Source: JAPPFW01 sp965231815 (GTDB lineage Bacteria > Actinomycetota > Acidimicrobiia > Spongiisociales > Spongiisociaceae). Taken from it: a stretch of 64,000 bases of DNA. The notes under the pieces are model-generated. The model was not told the DNA's origin. It saw only the letters and a list, made by a program, of their open reading frames with translations, and ran no database searches. A program made the translations under genes and the position numbers. Each line of letters begins with the position of its first letter. Position 1 is the stretch's first letter. Of the stretch, positions 25,198-33,608 are shown piece after piece. The stretch is from contig OZ246890.1 in assembly GCA_965231815.1 (NCBI GenBank), positions 1,798,001-1,862,000 on the forward strand. The letters run 5' to 3'.

Positions 25198-27144
25198 ATG
25201 AGGAATAGAACATTGAACAAGACCACCCGTACCATCATCGTCTACGGGCTCGTGGTTATGGCGTTGGTCCTGATGGGGCAACGTTTCCTGGGCCAGGCCA
25301 ACGAGGCGGAGGAGATCGATCTGACGGTCTTCGATGAGGTGGTCAGGTCCGGAGCGGTAGCTGAGGTATTGATCCTGGACCGATCCAACGTTATCGAGGG
25401 CAAGCTGGAACCGGGCGCCTCGTCACCCGGAATACCGGCCGAGTTCCGCGTGCGGTATACCGAGGAATACGAGGGGATCCTCACGGAGTTGTTGCTATCC
25501 AGCGAGGTAAAGGTTCTGATCGATCCCGAACCGCCGGGGTTCTGGGACCTGATTCTGGGCCTTCTTCCCTGGTTGCTGATCTTCGGGTTCATGATCTTCG
25601 TCATCCTGCAGATGCAGAGCGGGGGAAGTCGGATCATGCAGTTCGGCAAGGCGAAGGCCAAACAGGTTTCAAAGGACCAGCCTAAAGTCACTTTCGAGGA
25701 TGTGGCCGGTCTCGAGGAGGCCATCGAGGAACTGGGGGAAATCAAAGACTTCTTGCAATCGCCCCAGAAGTTCCGGGCGATGGGGGCCAAAATCCCGAAA
25801 GGGGTCTTGCTGTACGGCTCTCCCGGAACCGGCAAGACCCTACTTTCTCGGGCAGTGGCAGGTGAAGCGGGGGTTCCGTTCTTCTCGATTTCGGGGTCCG
25901 ACTTCGTAGAGATGTTCGTAGGAGTTGGCGCAAGTCGGGTACGTGATCTGTTCGAGCAGGCCAAGACGGCGGCGCCGGCCATCATCTTTATCGATGAGAT
26001 CGACGCGGTGGGTCGGCACCGGGGGGCCGGATTGGGTGGAGGCCACGATGAAAGGGAGCAAACTCTCAATCAGCTACTGGTCGAACTGGACGGTTTCGAC
26101 GTCTCAAGCGGTGTGATCGTCGTTGCCGGCACCAACCGTCCTGACATCCTGGATCCTGCCCTGCTCCGCCCGGGACGCTTCGACCGCCAGATCGTAGTGG
26201 ATAGGCCTGATCTCAGGGGTCGCCGAGCGATCCTCGATGTGCACGCCAAGGGAAAACCCATTTCCGACGACGTTGACATGGAGGTGATAGCGCGGCAGAC
26301 CCCCGGATTTACCGGGGCTGATCTCGCCAACCTGATCAACGAAGCAGCCCTCCTCGCCGCCCGACGAGACAAGGAGCAAGTGGGGCCGCCGGAACTCGAG
26401 GAGGCGATCGAGAGGGTGATCGCCGGGCCCGAACGTAAGAGCCGGGTAATGACGGACAAGGAGAGGAAGGTCACCGCCTACCACGAGGGAGGACACGCGT
26501 TGGTGGGATTCGCTCTGCCGAACGCCGATCCCATCCACAAGGTCACGATTATTCCCCGCGGCCGGGCAGGCGGTTACACGCTCGCCCTCCCGACGGAGGA
26601 CCGTAACTACCTGCGAAGGTCCGAACTCACCGACCAACTTGCCATGCTCATGGGTGGCCGAGCCGCCGAGGAGCTGATCTTTGCGGATCCGACCACCGGT
26701 GCTTCCAACGATATCGAAAAGGCCACCGAGCAGGCTCGCCGCATGGTGATGGAGTACGGCATGAGTGACCATCTAGGCCCGATGAAGTACGGGAAGAGCC
26801 ACGGTGAGGTATTCCTCGGGAGGGACTATTCGAGCCAGCAGGACTATTCCGACGAGGTAGCGGCCGCTATCGACGATGAAGTGCGCGCCCTTCTCAACCA
26901 GGCTCATGAAGAGGCCAAGCGGATCTTGACCACCCACATCGATTCCCTGCATCGGATGGCTGGCCGCCTGCTTGACGTGGAGACCCTTAAGGCAGAGGAA
27001 ATCACGGCTGTCCTACACGACGTACCGAAATGGGAGACCGTGGAGGGGGCCGGTCCACGCATCAAGGCCCCCCAACTAAGCCCTCTAGCCGTTGCCGAGG
27101 GAGTTGCCGCGGCGCGAGCTTCCGACTCTTCGCATTCCGGCTAG
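25198..27144 (+). CDS. ftsH: ATP-dependent membrane zinc protease FtsH
   Basis: Membrane-bound AAA+ protease that removes misfolded membrane proteins and regulatory proteins. Membrane helices lie at about 11-30 and 117-141, with an extracytoplasmic domain between. AAA module: Walker A GSPGTGKT (207-214), Walker B IIFIDEIDAVG, second region of homology RPDILDPALLRPGRFDRQ. Zinc protease site HEGGH at 429-433. Length of 648 residues is normal. folE follows five bases after the stop (or overlaps it). Confidence 0.97.
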   Translation: MRNRTLNKTTRTIIVYGLVVMALVLMGQRFLGQANEAEEIDLTVFDEVVRSGAVAEVLILDRSNVIEGKLEPGASSPGIPAEFRVRYTEEYEGILTELLLSSEVKVLIDPEPPGFWDLILGLLPWLLIFGFMIFVILQMQSGGSRIMQFGKAKAKQVSKDQPKVTFEDVAGLEEAIEELGEIKDFLQSPQKFRAMGAKIPKGVLLYGSPGTGKTLLSRAVAGEAGVPFFSISGSDFVEMFVGVGASRVRDLFEQAKTAAPAIIFIDEIDAVGRHRGAGLGGGHDEREQTLNQLLVELDGFDVSSGVIVVAGTNRPDILDPALLRPGRFDRQIVVDRPDLRGRRAILDVHAKGKPISDDVDMEVIARQTPGFTGADLANLINEAALLAARRDKEQVGPPELEEAIERVIAGPERKSRVMTDKERKVTAYHEGGHALVGFALPNADPIHKVTIIPRGRAGGYTLALPTEDRNYLRRSELTDQLAMLMGGRAAEELIFADPTTGASNDIEKATEQARRMVMEYGMSDHLGPMKYGKSHGEVFLGRDYSSQQDYSDEVAAAIDDEVRALLNQAHEEAKRILTTHIDSLHRMAGRLLDVETLKAEEITAVLHDVPKWETVEGAGPRIKAPQLSPLAVAEGVAAARASDSSHSG

Positions 27145-27148
27145 CACC

Positions 27149-27730
27149 TTGCGCGGCTGGGAGATCGACCAGCAAGCGATCGCGGATGCCATGCGCCGGA
27201 TCCTGGAGGCGATCGGTGAAGATCCGGGTAGGGAGGGTCTTGCGGAGACACCGGAACGGGTGGCGCGTATGTACGCGGAGATCTTCGCCGGAATGCATCG
27301 TGATCCTCAGGAGCACTTGTATCGGGTCTTCGTGGCCGACGAACATCAGGAGATGGTGCTGGTTCGTGACGTGGTGTTCTATTCGATGTGTGAACACCAC
27401 TTCCTACCCTTCCACGGCAGGACTCATGTCGCCTACGTTCCCGATGGTCGAGTTACCGGTCTTTCCAAGCTGGCCCGTCTGGTAGAGGGCTTTGCCCGTC
27501 GACCTCAGATGCAGGAAAGGTTGACCACACAGGTGGCTGATGCCCTGGTGGAGGTGCTGTCACCGCGCGGGGTCCTGGTAGTTGTGGAAGCGCGCCACCT
27601 GTGCATGGAGATGCGCGGGGTCAAGAAACCCGGCGCCATCACCCAGACCTCAGCGGTCCGAGGTCAGTTCCGCAAGAGTCATGCAACCCGGGCGGAAGCC
27701 TTGGCCTTGATAAACCGGGGGTGGGCTTGA
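27149..27730 (+). CDS. folE: GTP cyclohydrolase I FolE
   Basis: Converts GTP to 7,8-dihydroneopterin triphosphate, the first step of folate synthesis. Zinc and catalytic residues appear in YSMCEHHFLPFHG and ARHLCMEMRGVKKPGAITQTS. RILEAIGEDPGREGLAETPERVARM is the standard N-terminal helix. TTG at 27149 (five bases past the ftsH stop) gives 193 residues; an ATG at 27092 in frame would overlap ftsH by 53 bases and add 19 residues. The following folP overlaps by four bases. Confidence 0.94.
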   Translation: MRGWEIDQQAIADAMRRILEAIGEDPGREGLAETPERVARMYAEIFAGMHRDPQEHLYRVFVADEHQEMVLVRDVVFYSMCEHHFLPFHGRTHVAYVPDGRVTGLSKLARLVEGFARRPQMQERLTTQVADALVEVLSPRGVLVVVEARHLCMEMRGVKKPGAITQTSAVRGQFRKSHATRAEALALINRGWA

Positions 27731-28611
27731 GGCGGCCACGCTGGCATATCCGTGGAGCTGTCCTGGATCCAAACCGGGAAACAATCATCATGGGGATCGT
27801 CAACGCTACCCCTGACTCCTTCTCGGACGGGGGCCGATTCATGGAGGAGGAGGCTGCTGTCGCCCATGGCATACGGCTCTTCGAGGAGGGCGCTCATATC
27901 GTGGACGTTGGAGGGGAATCCACTCGACCAGGTTCCGCGCCGGTTCCCGAGGAGATCGAGTTGCGCCGGGTGATCGGGGTGGTGGCCCGTCTAGCCCGAT
28001 CCGGAGTGCCGGTGTCGATCAACACGTCGAAGCCGAAGGTGGCGGCCGAGGCTGTCGAGGTGGGCGCCGCGGTGGTGAACGATGTCGAGGCGCTCGAACG
28101 GGAGGGTATGGTCGAGATATGTGCCTCTACCGGGGTGGGGGTCGTGTTGATGCACATGCAAGGCGCCCCTCGGACTATGCAGAGCAATCCTCACTACGAC
28201 GACGTGGTAGCGGAGGTAGGGGATTACCTCGTAAGACGGATTAGAGTTGCGGAGGCTTCCGGCATCGACCGCAAATCGTTGGCCATCGATCCCGGCATCG
28301 GATTCGGGAAGACGCTCACCCACAACTTGGCCCTCCTCAACGGTCTAAAGACGCTGGCGGCGGGAGGAGTGCCGGTTCTGGTAGGCGCTTCCCGCAAAGC
28401 GTTTCTCGGCGCCTTGACCGGGCGACCGGTGGAAGAGCGAGACGCCGTAACAGCGGTAGCCTCAGGGATTTGTGTGATAAACGGAGCGTCGATCGTTAGG
28501 GTTCACGATGCTCGACTTACCCGCGACGCGGTTGCGCTCGCGGACGCGATGGAGCGAGCAAGGGAAGGAGACAATGAAGACCGGAATGAAGACCGGCTTG
28601 CAACCGCGTGA
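27727..28611 (+). CDS. folP: Dihydropteroate synthase FolP
   Basis: Joins p-aminobenzoate to the pterin pyrophosphate. TIM-barrel motifs: IMGIVNATPDSFSDGG, HIVDVGGESTRPGS, VVNDVEAL, LMHMQGAPRTMQ, AIDPGIGFGKTLTHNLALL and VGASRKAFLGAL. VSINTSKPKVAAEA has T-S-K where sulfonamide-target enzymes usually read D-T/S-x-K, a mild variation. TTG at 27727 overlaps the folE stop (TTGA) and gives 294 residues. The 3' end overlaps the next gene. Confidence 0.93.
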   Translation: MRRPRWHIRGAVLDPNRETIIMGIVNATPDSFSDGGRFMEEEAAVAHGIRLFEEGAHIVDVGGESTRPGSAPVPEEIELRRVIGVVARLARSGVPVSINTSKPKVAAEAVEVGAAVVNDVEALEREGMVEICASTGVGVVLMHMQGAPRTMQSNPHYDDVVAEVGDYLVRRIRVAEASGIDRKSLAIDPGIGFGKTLTHNLALLNGLKTLAAGGVPVLVGASRKAFLGALTGRPVEERDAVTAVASGICVINGASIVRVHDARLTRDAVALADAMERAREGDNEDRNEDRLATA

Positions 28612-29062
28612 CTTCGCCTGGGTGATCAAGGACAGGCTGGCCACCTCGGCGCGTCCGGGTGGGCAGGGCTTTCGGCACCGACGGGTACGTCGCCAGGAGG
28701 AAATCTCCTGGCTCCTCCAGAACGGGTTCACGTCGGTGGTGTCGCTGCTACCCGGCTCCCAGAATGTAAAGAACTACGAGGATGCCGGGCTTGGTGTATT
28801 CCGAGCGCCGGTCGATGCGGACTCCGAGCCGGAAGAGGTCGAACAGTCCTTCCACACGATCAACAATATCCTATCCGTACCCAATTCTCGAGTGCTGGTG
28901 CATCGAGACTACGTCGACGACACGGTATCCGGTGTTCTGGCTGGTTATCTGGTCTATTCGGGACTCGTGAAGGATCAGAGGTTGGCGGCAATCGTTGTTC
29001 AAGAGATCGTCGGGCGACCTCTCGGACCCAACGCGCGGTCGCTCATACCGGAGCCCGACTAA
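28574..29062 (+). CDS. Phosphatase-like protein with a degenerate active site, in the folate operon
   Basis: A 162-residue protein resembling a dual-specificity/tyrosine phosphatase-like domain: an opening RPGGQGFRHRRVRRQ, EEISWLLQNGFTSVVSLLPG (the usual strand-helix pair before the active site), VFRAPVDADSEPEEVEQSF, and VLVHRDYVDDTVSGVLAGYL where active enzymes have HCxxGxxR. Here Cys is R and the P-loop Arg is missing, so it should not be a phosphatase. It may bind a phosphorylated ligand. ATG at 28574 follows AAGGAG closely. Tight packing between folP and folB suggests an operon role. The fold call is from motif order only. Confidence 0.55.
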   Translation: MKTGMKTGLQPRDFAWVIKDRLATSARPGGQGFRHRRVRRQEEISWLLQNGFTSVVSLLPGSQNVKNYEDAGLGVFRAPVDADSEPEEVEQSFHTINNILSVPNSRVLVHRDYVDDTVSGVLAGYLVYSGLVKDQRLAAIVVQEIVGRPLGPNARSLIPEPD

Positions 29063-29077
29063 ACAGAGCGCCTTTCC

Positions 29078-29449
29078 ATGGTTGAAGACTCCATCACGCT
29101 TCTGGGGCTACGCATCCCGGCTCACCACGGGTTGCTGCCGGAAGAGCGGGTCGAGGGCCAGACCTTTCTGGTGGATGTGACGGCTTGGCTGGATCTCGCG
29201 GAGGCGGGTAAGACCGATGATCTCTCCCACACGCTCGACTACGGATCCTTGGCCGAAGCTATTCACCGGCGGGTGTCGGGCGAGCGATGGAATCTCATCG
29301 AGCGGGTAGCGACGCGGGTGTCTGATCTGGTGCTCGAGGATTGCCGGGTCAGTCGGGTGGAGGTCACGGTTCACAAACCGGAGGCGCCCATCGCGGTAGG
29401 GTTCGAGGACGTGGCGGTGACCATCGTCCGGAGCGCGCCACGAGCCTGA
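29078..29449 (+). CDS. folB: Dihydroneopterin aldolase FolB
   Basis: Splits 7,8-dihydroneopterin to 6-hydroxymethyl-dihydropterin and glycolaldehyde. The start ITLLGLRIPAHHGLLPEER contains the active-site glutamate region, LDYGSLAEAIHR and WNLIERVATRVSDLVL are typical, and the end has VEVTVHKPEAPI with the catalytic lysine. At 123 residues it has the usual length. It is placed 15 bases after the phosphatase-like gene and seven before folK. Confidence 0.93.
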   Translation: MVEDSITLLGLRIPAHHGLLPEERVEGQTFLVDVTAWLDLAEAGKTDDLSHTLDYGSLAEAIHRRVSGERWNLIERVATRVSDLVLEDCRVSRVEVTVHKPEAPIAVGFEDVAVTIVRSAPRA

Positions 29450-29456
29450 GGTCTGC

Positions 29457-29972
29457 GTGGTCCGGGCCGCTGTGTCGCTGGGTTCCAACATGGGAGACCG
29501 CCGCGCCGTCCTGGCTCGGGCGCTCAGCAGCCTTGAAGAGTTGGGCAGGCTGATCTCCGTCTCCGATCTGTACGAAACCGATCCGGTCGGGCCGATCGAT
29601 CAGGCGTCCTTTTTAAACGCGGTGGCGGTAATGGAGACCGCTCTAGACGCCGAGACGCTGGTCGAGCGCCTCTTAGACATCGAGGTGCGGCTGGGCCGAG
29701 TCAGGGGTCGCCGCTGGGGGCCGAGGATTATCGATCTGGATCTGATCCTGCATGGCGACACCGTCATCACGACGGAGACCGTATCGGTGCCCCATCCCCG
29801 CTACCGGGAACGGCGTTTTGTTCTGGAACCGTTGGTAGCGACCTGGCCGGACGCACGCGACCCCGACGGCACGCCGCTCGCCGATCTGCTGGCCTCGGTA
29901 GCCGACCAGAGGGTGGTAGTTCACAAAGGCGACGGTTACCAACTATCCGACTCCACCAAACCTAAGATGTAG
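29457..29972 (+). CDS. folK: 2-amino-4-hydroxy-6-hydroxymethyldihydropteridine pyrophosphokinase FolK
   Basis: Transfers pyrophosphate from ATP to the pterin for FolP. Motifs: VSLGSNMGDRRAVL, FLNAVAVMET, and GRRWGPRIIDLDLILHGD with the two metal-binding aspartates, then VPHPRYRERRFVLEPL. GTG at 29457. Completes the folate set in this operon; a dihydrofolate reductase is not seen here. Confidence 0.94.
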   Translation: MVRAAVSLGSNMGDRRAVLARALSSLEELGRLISVSDLYETDPVGPIDQASFLNAVAVMETALDAETLVERLLDIEVRLGRVRGRRWGPRIIDLDLILHGDTVITTETVSVPHPRYRERRFVLEPLVATWPDARDPDGTPLADLLASVADQRVVVHKGDGYQLSDSTKPKM

Positions 29973-29981
29973 TGTTCAGGG

Positions 29982-31730
29982 ATGAACTTGACCAGCAGCA
30001 ACATCGAGCGCCGACTGCACCTCGGCGAAGACAGCCGTTGGGAGTTCAAAGCGATTGTCTTCACCGGGACAGCGGTCAAAGGCCCACGCCAGCAGGATCT
30101 TGCGGATGAATTGTCGGCGTTCGCCAACGGACGAGGAGGGTTCCTTCTGTGCGGCGTAACGGATGACGGCCGAGTGCAGGGGATGACGCGAGCGCAGATG
30201 GACGCTCTGGAGCGGGTGCTGGTCGAAGCGTGCATCTCGTCGGTAAAGCCCTCTATCGACGTGGAGATATCTCGAATGGAGGCTGGTGGCGGGTCGCTCT
30301 TGGTGGTTGAAGTTCCGCCGGGGTACGCCCAGCACGACAGCCCGGGCGGCTGCTACCGCCGGGTGGGCAGTTCCAAACGCAGGATGACCAGCGACCAGTG
30401 TCTCCGGCTCGCTCAACAGAGAGGACAGGCCCGGTTTGTATGGTTTGATCGGCAGCCGGTGCCCGGCACGGGGATCGAAACCCTGACCCATAGGCTGTGG
30501 AAACCATTGATCAGCGCGACAGGCGCCGCGGACACCCTGACGGCTCTCCAAAACCTGCGCCTGCTGGTCGGAGACGACGGTGACGTGTTGCGGGCGACGG
30601 TAGCAGGGATACTGCTGTGTACCGATGATCCGCAACGTTGGTTCCCTAATGCGTCCATAATGGCCACTCTCTACTCGGGCCGTGATCGAGCCTCCGGGCA
30701 GCACGACGCGCAGGAGATCACCGGTCCGCTCCATGAGCAGATCGCCGGGGCGGTACGGTTCGTGTTGCGCAACATGCGAGTGGCTGCTCGCAAGACACCC
30801 GGACGGGTTGACATACCTCAATACAGTATCGAGGCGGTATTCGAGGCCGTGGTGAACGCGGTGGCGCACCGCGACTATTCCGTTCAGGGACAACGGATCA
30901 GGCTGTCGATGTTCGCGGATCGGCTGGAGATCGACTCACCGGGCGCTCTTCCCAACGGCATGACCATTGAGAACATGGAGGTCAGCCAATCCACACGAAA
31001 CGACGTCATTGCGTCGGTCTTCGGGCGGGTTGCCGTAGCCGGCATCCCCGGTTCGCAGAACCGTCAATTCCTCATGGAACGCCGAGGTGACGGGGTGGCC
31101 GTCATTCTTAGGCGAACCCGGGAGACATCCGGTCGGGATCCGGTTTACCGGCTGATCGACGAGTCCAACCTCGGGCTGACTATCCCGGCCGCCTCCCTCG
31201 AGTTTGTCCCGGCCCATGCCACCGTCTCGGTTCGATCCTCGGCCGGTCCTCTCCCCGGCGCTGATGTCCTGATCCTATTCCCGAACAACACCTGGAAACG
31301 GGCCGTGACCGGCGAGAACGGGGAGACCACCGTCGCGCTGTACACGACGCATCTGCCCATGAGGGTGTTCGTAGCAGCCACCGGCTACTCGGCGCATGTG
31401 GGTAAGGAATGGATTCCCGGCCGGGGTGGGATGGTTGTTGAGCTTGATGATCTCCCCGCCGGCGGGGCGGTAATCTTTCCGGAGGGAACCGGATATGTTC
31501 CGGGATTGGCAGGGCGATTGAACCCAATCCGCGATGGCCATGACAGAACCTACCTGTACGCGTCCAACGTCGCAATCGAGCGGGGACGCCCGCAGCCGGC
31601 CCATTTCGTACTCGGGGAAGAACTAAGCCTCACCGACGCCGAAGGCCGGGAGGTGTTGGTTCGTATGGTTGACATAGCCGGTAGCTCGGCGCTGCTTGAG
31701 TACCGGTTTCCGGTTGCTAGCCCTGATTAA
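29982..31730 (+). CDS. AlbA_2/Schlafen-like domain protein with HATPase-like region
   Basis: A 582-residue accessory protein. Residues about 10-140 form an AlbA_2 domain (EDSRWEFKAIVFTG, then ELSAFANGRGGFLLCGVTDD). About 265-350 match the C-terminal HATPase_c_4 region of such proteins (YSIEAVFEAVVNAVAHRDYS, SMFADRLEIDSPGALPNG). The last 190 residues are beta-rich, with a segment like a carboxypeptidase-regulatory fold (ADVLILFPNNTWKRAVTGENG) that I cannot assign. AlbA_2 proteins bind nucleic acid or act as transcription regulators and occur in some defence systems. It splits folK from the DUF2520/panC genes that commonly follow, so it looks like an insertion. Its stop codon lies inside a palindrome. 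Confidence 0.72.
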   Translation: MNLTSSNIERRLHLGEDSRWEFKAIVFTGTAVKGPRQQDLADELSAFANGRGGFLLCGVTDDGRVQGMTRAQMDALERVLVEACISSVKPSIDVEISRMEAGGGSLLVVEVPPGYAQHDSPGGCYRRVGSSKRRMTSDQCLRLAQQRGQARFVWFDRQPVPGTGIETLTHRLWKPLISATGAADTLTALQNLRLLVGDDGDVLRATVAGILLCTDDPQRWFPNASIMATLYSGRDRASGQHDAQEITGPLHEQIAGAVRFVLRNMRVAARKTPGRVDIPQYSIEAVFEAVVNAVAHRDYSVQGQRIRLSMFADRLEIDSPGALPNGMTIENMEVSQSTRNDVIASVFGRVAVAGIPGSQNRQFLMERRGDGVAVILRRTRETSGRDPVYRLIDESNLGLTIPAASLEFVPAHATVSVRSSAGPLPGADVLILFPNNTWKRAVTGENGETTVALYTTHLPMRVFVAATGYSAHVGKEWIPGRGGMVVELDDLPAGGAVIFPEGTGYVPGLAGRLNPIRDGHDRTYLYASNVAIERGRPQPAHFVLGEELSLTDAEGREVLVRMVDIAGSSALLEYRFPVASPD

Positions 31731-31741
31731 ACAGGGCTAGC
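31716..31741. repeat. Perfect palindrome GCTAGCCCTG-N6-CAGGGCTAGC
   Basis: A 10-base perfect inverted repeat around ATTAAA. Both arms equal the ends of family B (CTAGCCCTGATTA), as if a B element had been reduced to its two tips. It contains the TAA stop of the AlbA_2 gene. No T-run follows, so an intrinsic terminator is less likely, though a hairpin will form in RNA. Confidence 0.6.
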
Positions 31742-31755
31742 AAGCAGGGGTACGA

Positions 31756-32568
31756 GTGCGAATAGTTGTCGTAGGGCCCGGGCGGGCCGGAGGCTCGGTG
31801 GCGGTGGCGGCCCGGATGGCCGGTCACGATGTGGTCGGGGTATACGCCCGGAGAAAAGACGCCACCGATGTCGCCGATCACCTCGGATTGACCACCACGC
31901 TGGTGGGAGAGACCATGCCGGAGGCCGATCTCATCGTGGTGGCGGTGTCCGATGACGCCATCCGGCCGGTGGCGAAGGAAATCTCGCCGGGTGCGGCGGC
32001 GGTCCCGAGGGCGGTGCATCTGTCGGGTCTCGCTTCCCTGGAAGTTCTGGATCCCTTGCGGCGGATAGGCTTGCAAGTCGGCGCCTTCCATCCTCTCCAA
32101 ACCCTTCCCGATTGGCGCACCGGCGGCGCCTCCCTGAGCGGATCCTTCGTAGGAATAACGGCGGAAGATGATCTTGCGGAGTTTCTCGATCGGTTGGCGG
32201 TCTCGCTCGGATGTAGCCCCGTGCGGATCTCCGAGGAGATGAAGCCCCTGTATCACGCGGCGTCGGCGGCGGCTTCCTACTACGTCGCTACGGCTCTGGC
32301 TATCTCCGAGGCGCTCTACTCGAAAGCAGGCGTGAACTTGGAAGTGGCCCGGCCCCTGACCGGGCACGCAGTGGGGAACGCGTTCGACTTGGGCGCTACG
32401 CATTCTTTGACCGGCCCGATTGTCAGGGGAGACATCGGCACGGTACGCGATCAATTGGAAGCTGTAGACCAGCATGCGCCTCATCTGTCGGAGGCCTTCC
32501 GGGCCTTCGCTCGCGCCACGGCGGGGTTGGTAAGCACCGACGAGTTATTGAAGGATGTACTGGCATGA
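31756..32568 (+). CDS. Rossmann-fold/DUF2520 protein next to panC
   Basis: A 270-residue protein: an NADP-type Rossmann start VVVGPGRAGGSVAVAARMAG, strand ending VVAVSDDAIRPVA, AFHPLQTLPD, and a C-terminal all-helical DUF2520 domain (KPLYHAASAAASYYVATAL and the following helices). It resembles ketopantoate/pyrroline-carboxylate reductases, and its steady location before panC suggests a pantothenate-related reductase, but this is not established. GTG start; stop overlaps the panC ATG (ATGA). Confidence 0.82.
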   Translation: MRIVVVGPGRAGGSVAVAARMAGHDVVGVYARRKDATDVADHLGLTTTLVGETMPEADLIVVAVSDDAIRPVAKEISPGAAAVPRAVHLSGLASLEVLDPLRRIGLQVGAFHPLQTLPDWRTGGASLSGSFVGITAEDDLAEFLDRLAVSLGCSPVRISEEMKPLYHAASAAASYYVATALAISEALYSKAGVNLEVARPLTGHAVGNAFDLGATHSLTGPIVRGDIGTVRDQLEAVDQHAPHLSEAFRAFARATAGLVSTDELLKDVLA

Positions 32569-33560
32569 AGGTGGTCAGGACCATGGCGGAGGCTAGGAGG
32601 GTGCTGAGAAACCCCGTACAAAGGGGTTCACCCGCTAACCCACAACTCCATGACCAGGCGGTTTGCCGACCACCGAACCCCGTAAGATTCGTTTTTCAGG
32701 ACTCTCCTAGGGCTGAGAGGAGGGGAGTGGTCGGTCTGGTTCCGACCATGGGCTTCTTTCATGAAGGCCATCTCTCGCTCATGGAGAGGTCGGTGAGTCA
32801 ATGCGACCTGACCCTGGTCACCATATATGTCAATCCGTTGCAGTTCGACGATCCGGGAGACCTGGCGCGATACCCCGTCGACCATGATCGGGATCTGGCT
32901 CTGGCCGATCAGGTAGGCGTAGATGTGGTGGTGGTTCCCGATGCGGACGAGATGTTTGCCGCCGCTCCGCTTACACAGGTGTCGGTGGCCGGTATCGGGA
33001 GTCGCTTGGAGAGTCGCTTCCGGCCCGGTCACATGACCGGGGTAGCGACGGTGGTCACCAGATTGTTTGCCGGGTTGCAGCCCGATGTCGCCTACTTCGG
33101 TCGAAAGGATGCGCAGCAACTGGCTATGGTGACCCGGCTGGGTTCTGACTTGGGCTTCCCCATACGGGTGGTCGGCTGCCCACTCATCCGGGAGCCTGAC
33201 GGTCTGGCCCTATCGTCACGAAACATCCTGCTGGGAGATCGTCGAGAGGAGGCACTCGGTCTGTCGCGTGCTCTTATGAAGGCGGCCGCGATGTTCGAGG
33301 CCGGGGAACGAAGAGCCGAGTTCATCGAAGAGGCGGTACGAAGCTATCTCGATCCCACCGCGCTCGACTACGTGGAGGCCTGTGACGCAAATACCATGGA
33401 GCGGGTAGCAAACGCCGAAGGGGAGGTCGTTCTAGCGATGGCTGCCCGGGTCGGTTCCATCCGCCTGATCGACAATGTACGACTTCGCGCCGAGGGGAAC
33501 TCGCTCGAAGCAGATCGCGGAGTGTGGTTGGACAGCCCTAGCGTGCTCTACAGTGCGTGA
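32565..33560 (+). CDS. panC: Pantothenate synthetase PanC with a 38-residue in-frame repeat insertion
   Basis: Joins pantoate and beta-alanine with ATP. The protein starts MKVVRTMAEAR; then 38 residues (RVLRNPVQRGSP to FQDSPR) come from a family A repeat at 32593-32710; then the enzyme resumes with VVGLVPTMGFFHEGHLSLM. The rest is intact: the HEGH ATP site, YVNPLQFDDPGDLARYPVD, DVAYFGRKDAQQLAM and LALSSRNILL with the SSRN motif. Total 331 residues; without the insert 293, the family norm. The insertion precedes all catalytic motifs and adds no stop, so the gene is probably functional. panD is not adjacent. Confidence 0.93.
   Translation: MKVVRTMAEARRVLRNPVQRGSPANPQLHDQAVCRPPNPVRFVFQDSPRAERRGVVGLVPTMGFFHEGHLSLMERSVSQCDLTLVTIYVNPLQFDDPGDLARYPVDHDRDLALADQVGVDVVVVPDADEMFAAAPLTQVSVAGIGSRLESRFRPGHMTGVATVVTRLFAGLQPDVAYFGRKDAQQLAMVTRLGSDLGFPIRVVGCPLIREPDGLALSSRNILLGDRREEALGLSRALMKAAAMFEAGERRAEFIEEAVRSYLDPTALDYVEACDANTMERVANAEGEVVLAMAARVGSIRLIDNVRLRAEGNSLEADRGVWLDSPSVLYSA
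32593..32710 (+). repeat. Family A mobile repeat, copy A3 (inside panC)
   Basis: 118 bp from CTAG to CTAG. If one CTAG is the target and the other its duplicate, the net insertion is 114 bp, or 38 codons. Joining the flanks gives GAGGCTAGGGCTGAGAGG, which reads E-A-R-A-E-R in frame with panC. Starts GGAGGGTGCTGAGAAACCCC and ends TTCGTTTTTCAGGACTCTC. Very close to A2 and A4. Confidence 0.94.
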
Positions 33561-33608
33561 GCAGGCTCCGGTGTCACCGGATAGCCGAGGTGTCCATATG
33601 GAGAATCG

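Noticed and set aside
25242..26069. A 275-codon minus-strand frame across ftsH
   Set aside because: Antisense to the AAA module of FtsH; serine/proline/arginine-rich with no family features.
31716..31741. The palindrome after the AlbA_2 gene as a simple intrinsic terminator
   Set aside because: No T-run follows on either strand, and its arms equal family B ends, so a repeat origin explains it better.
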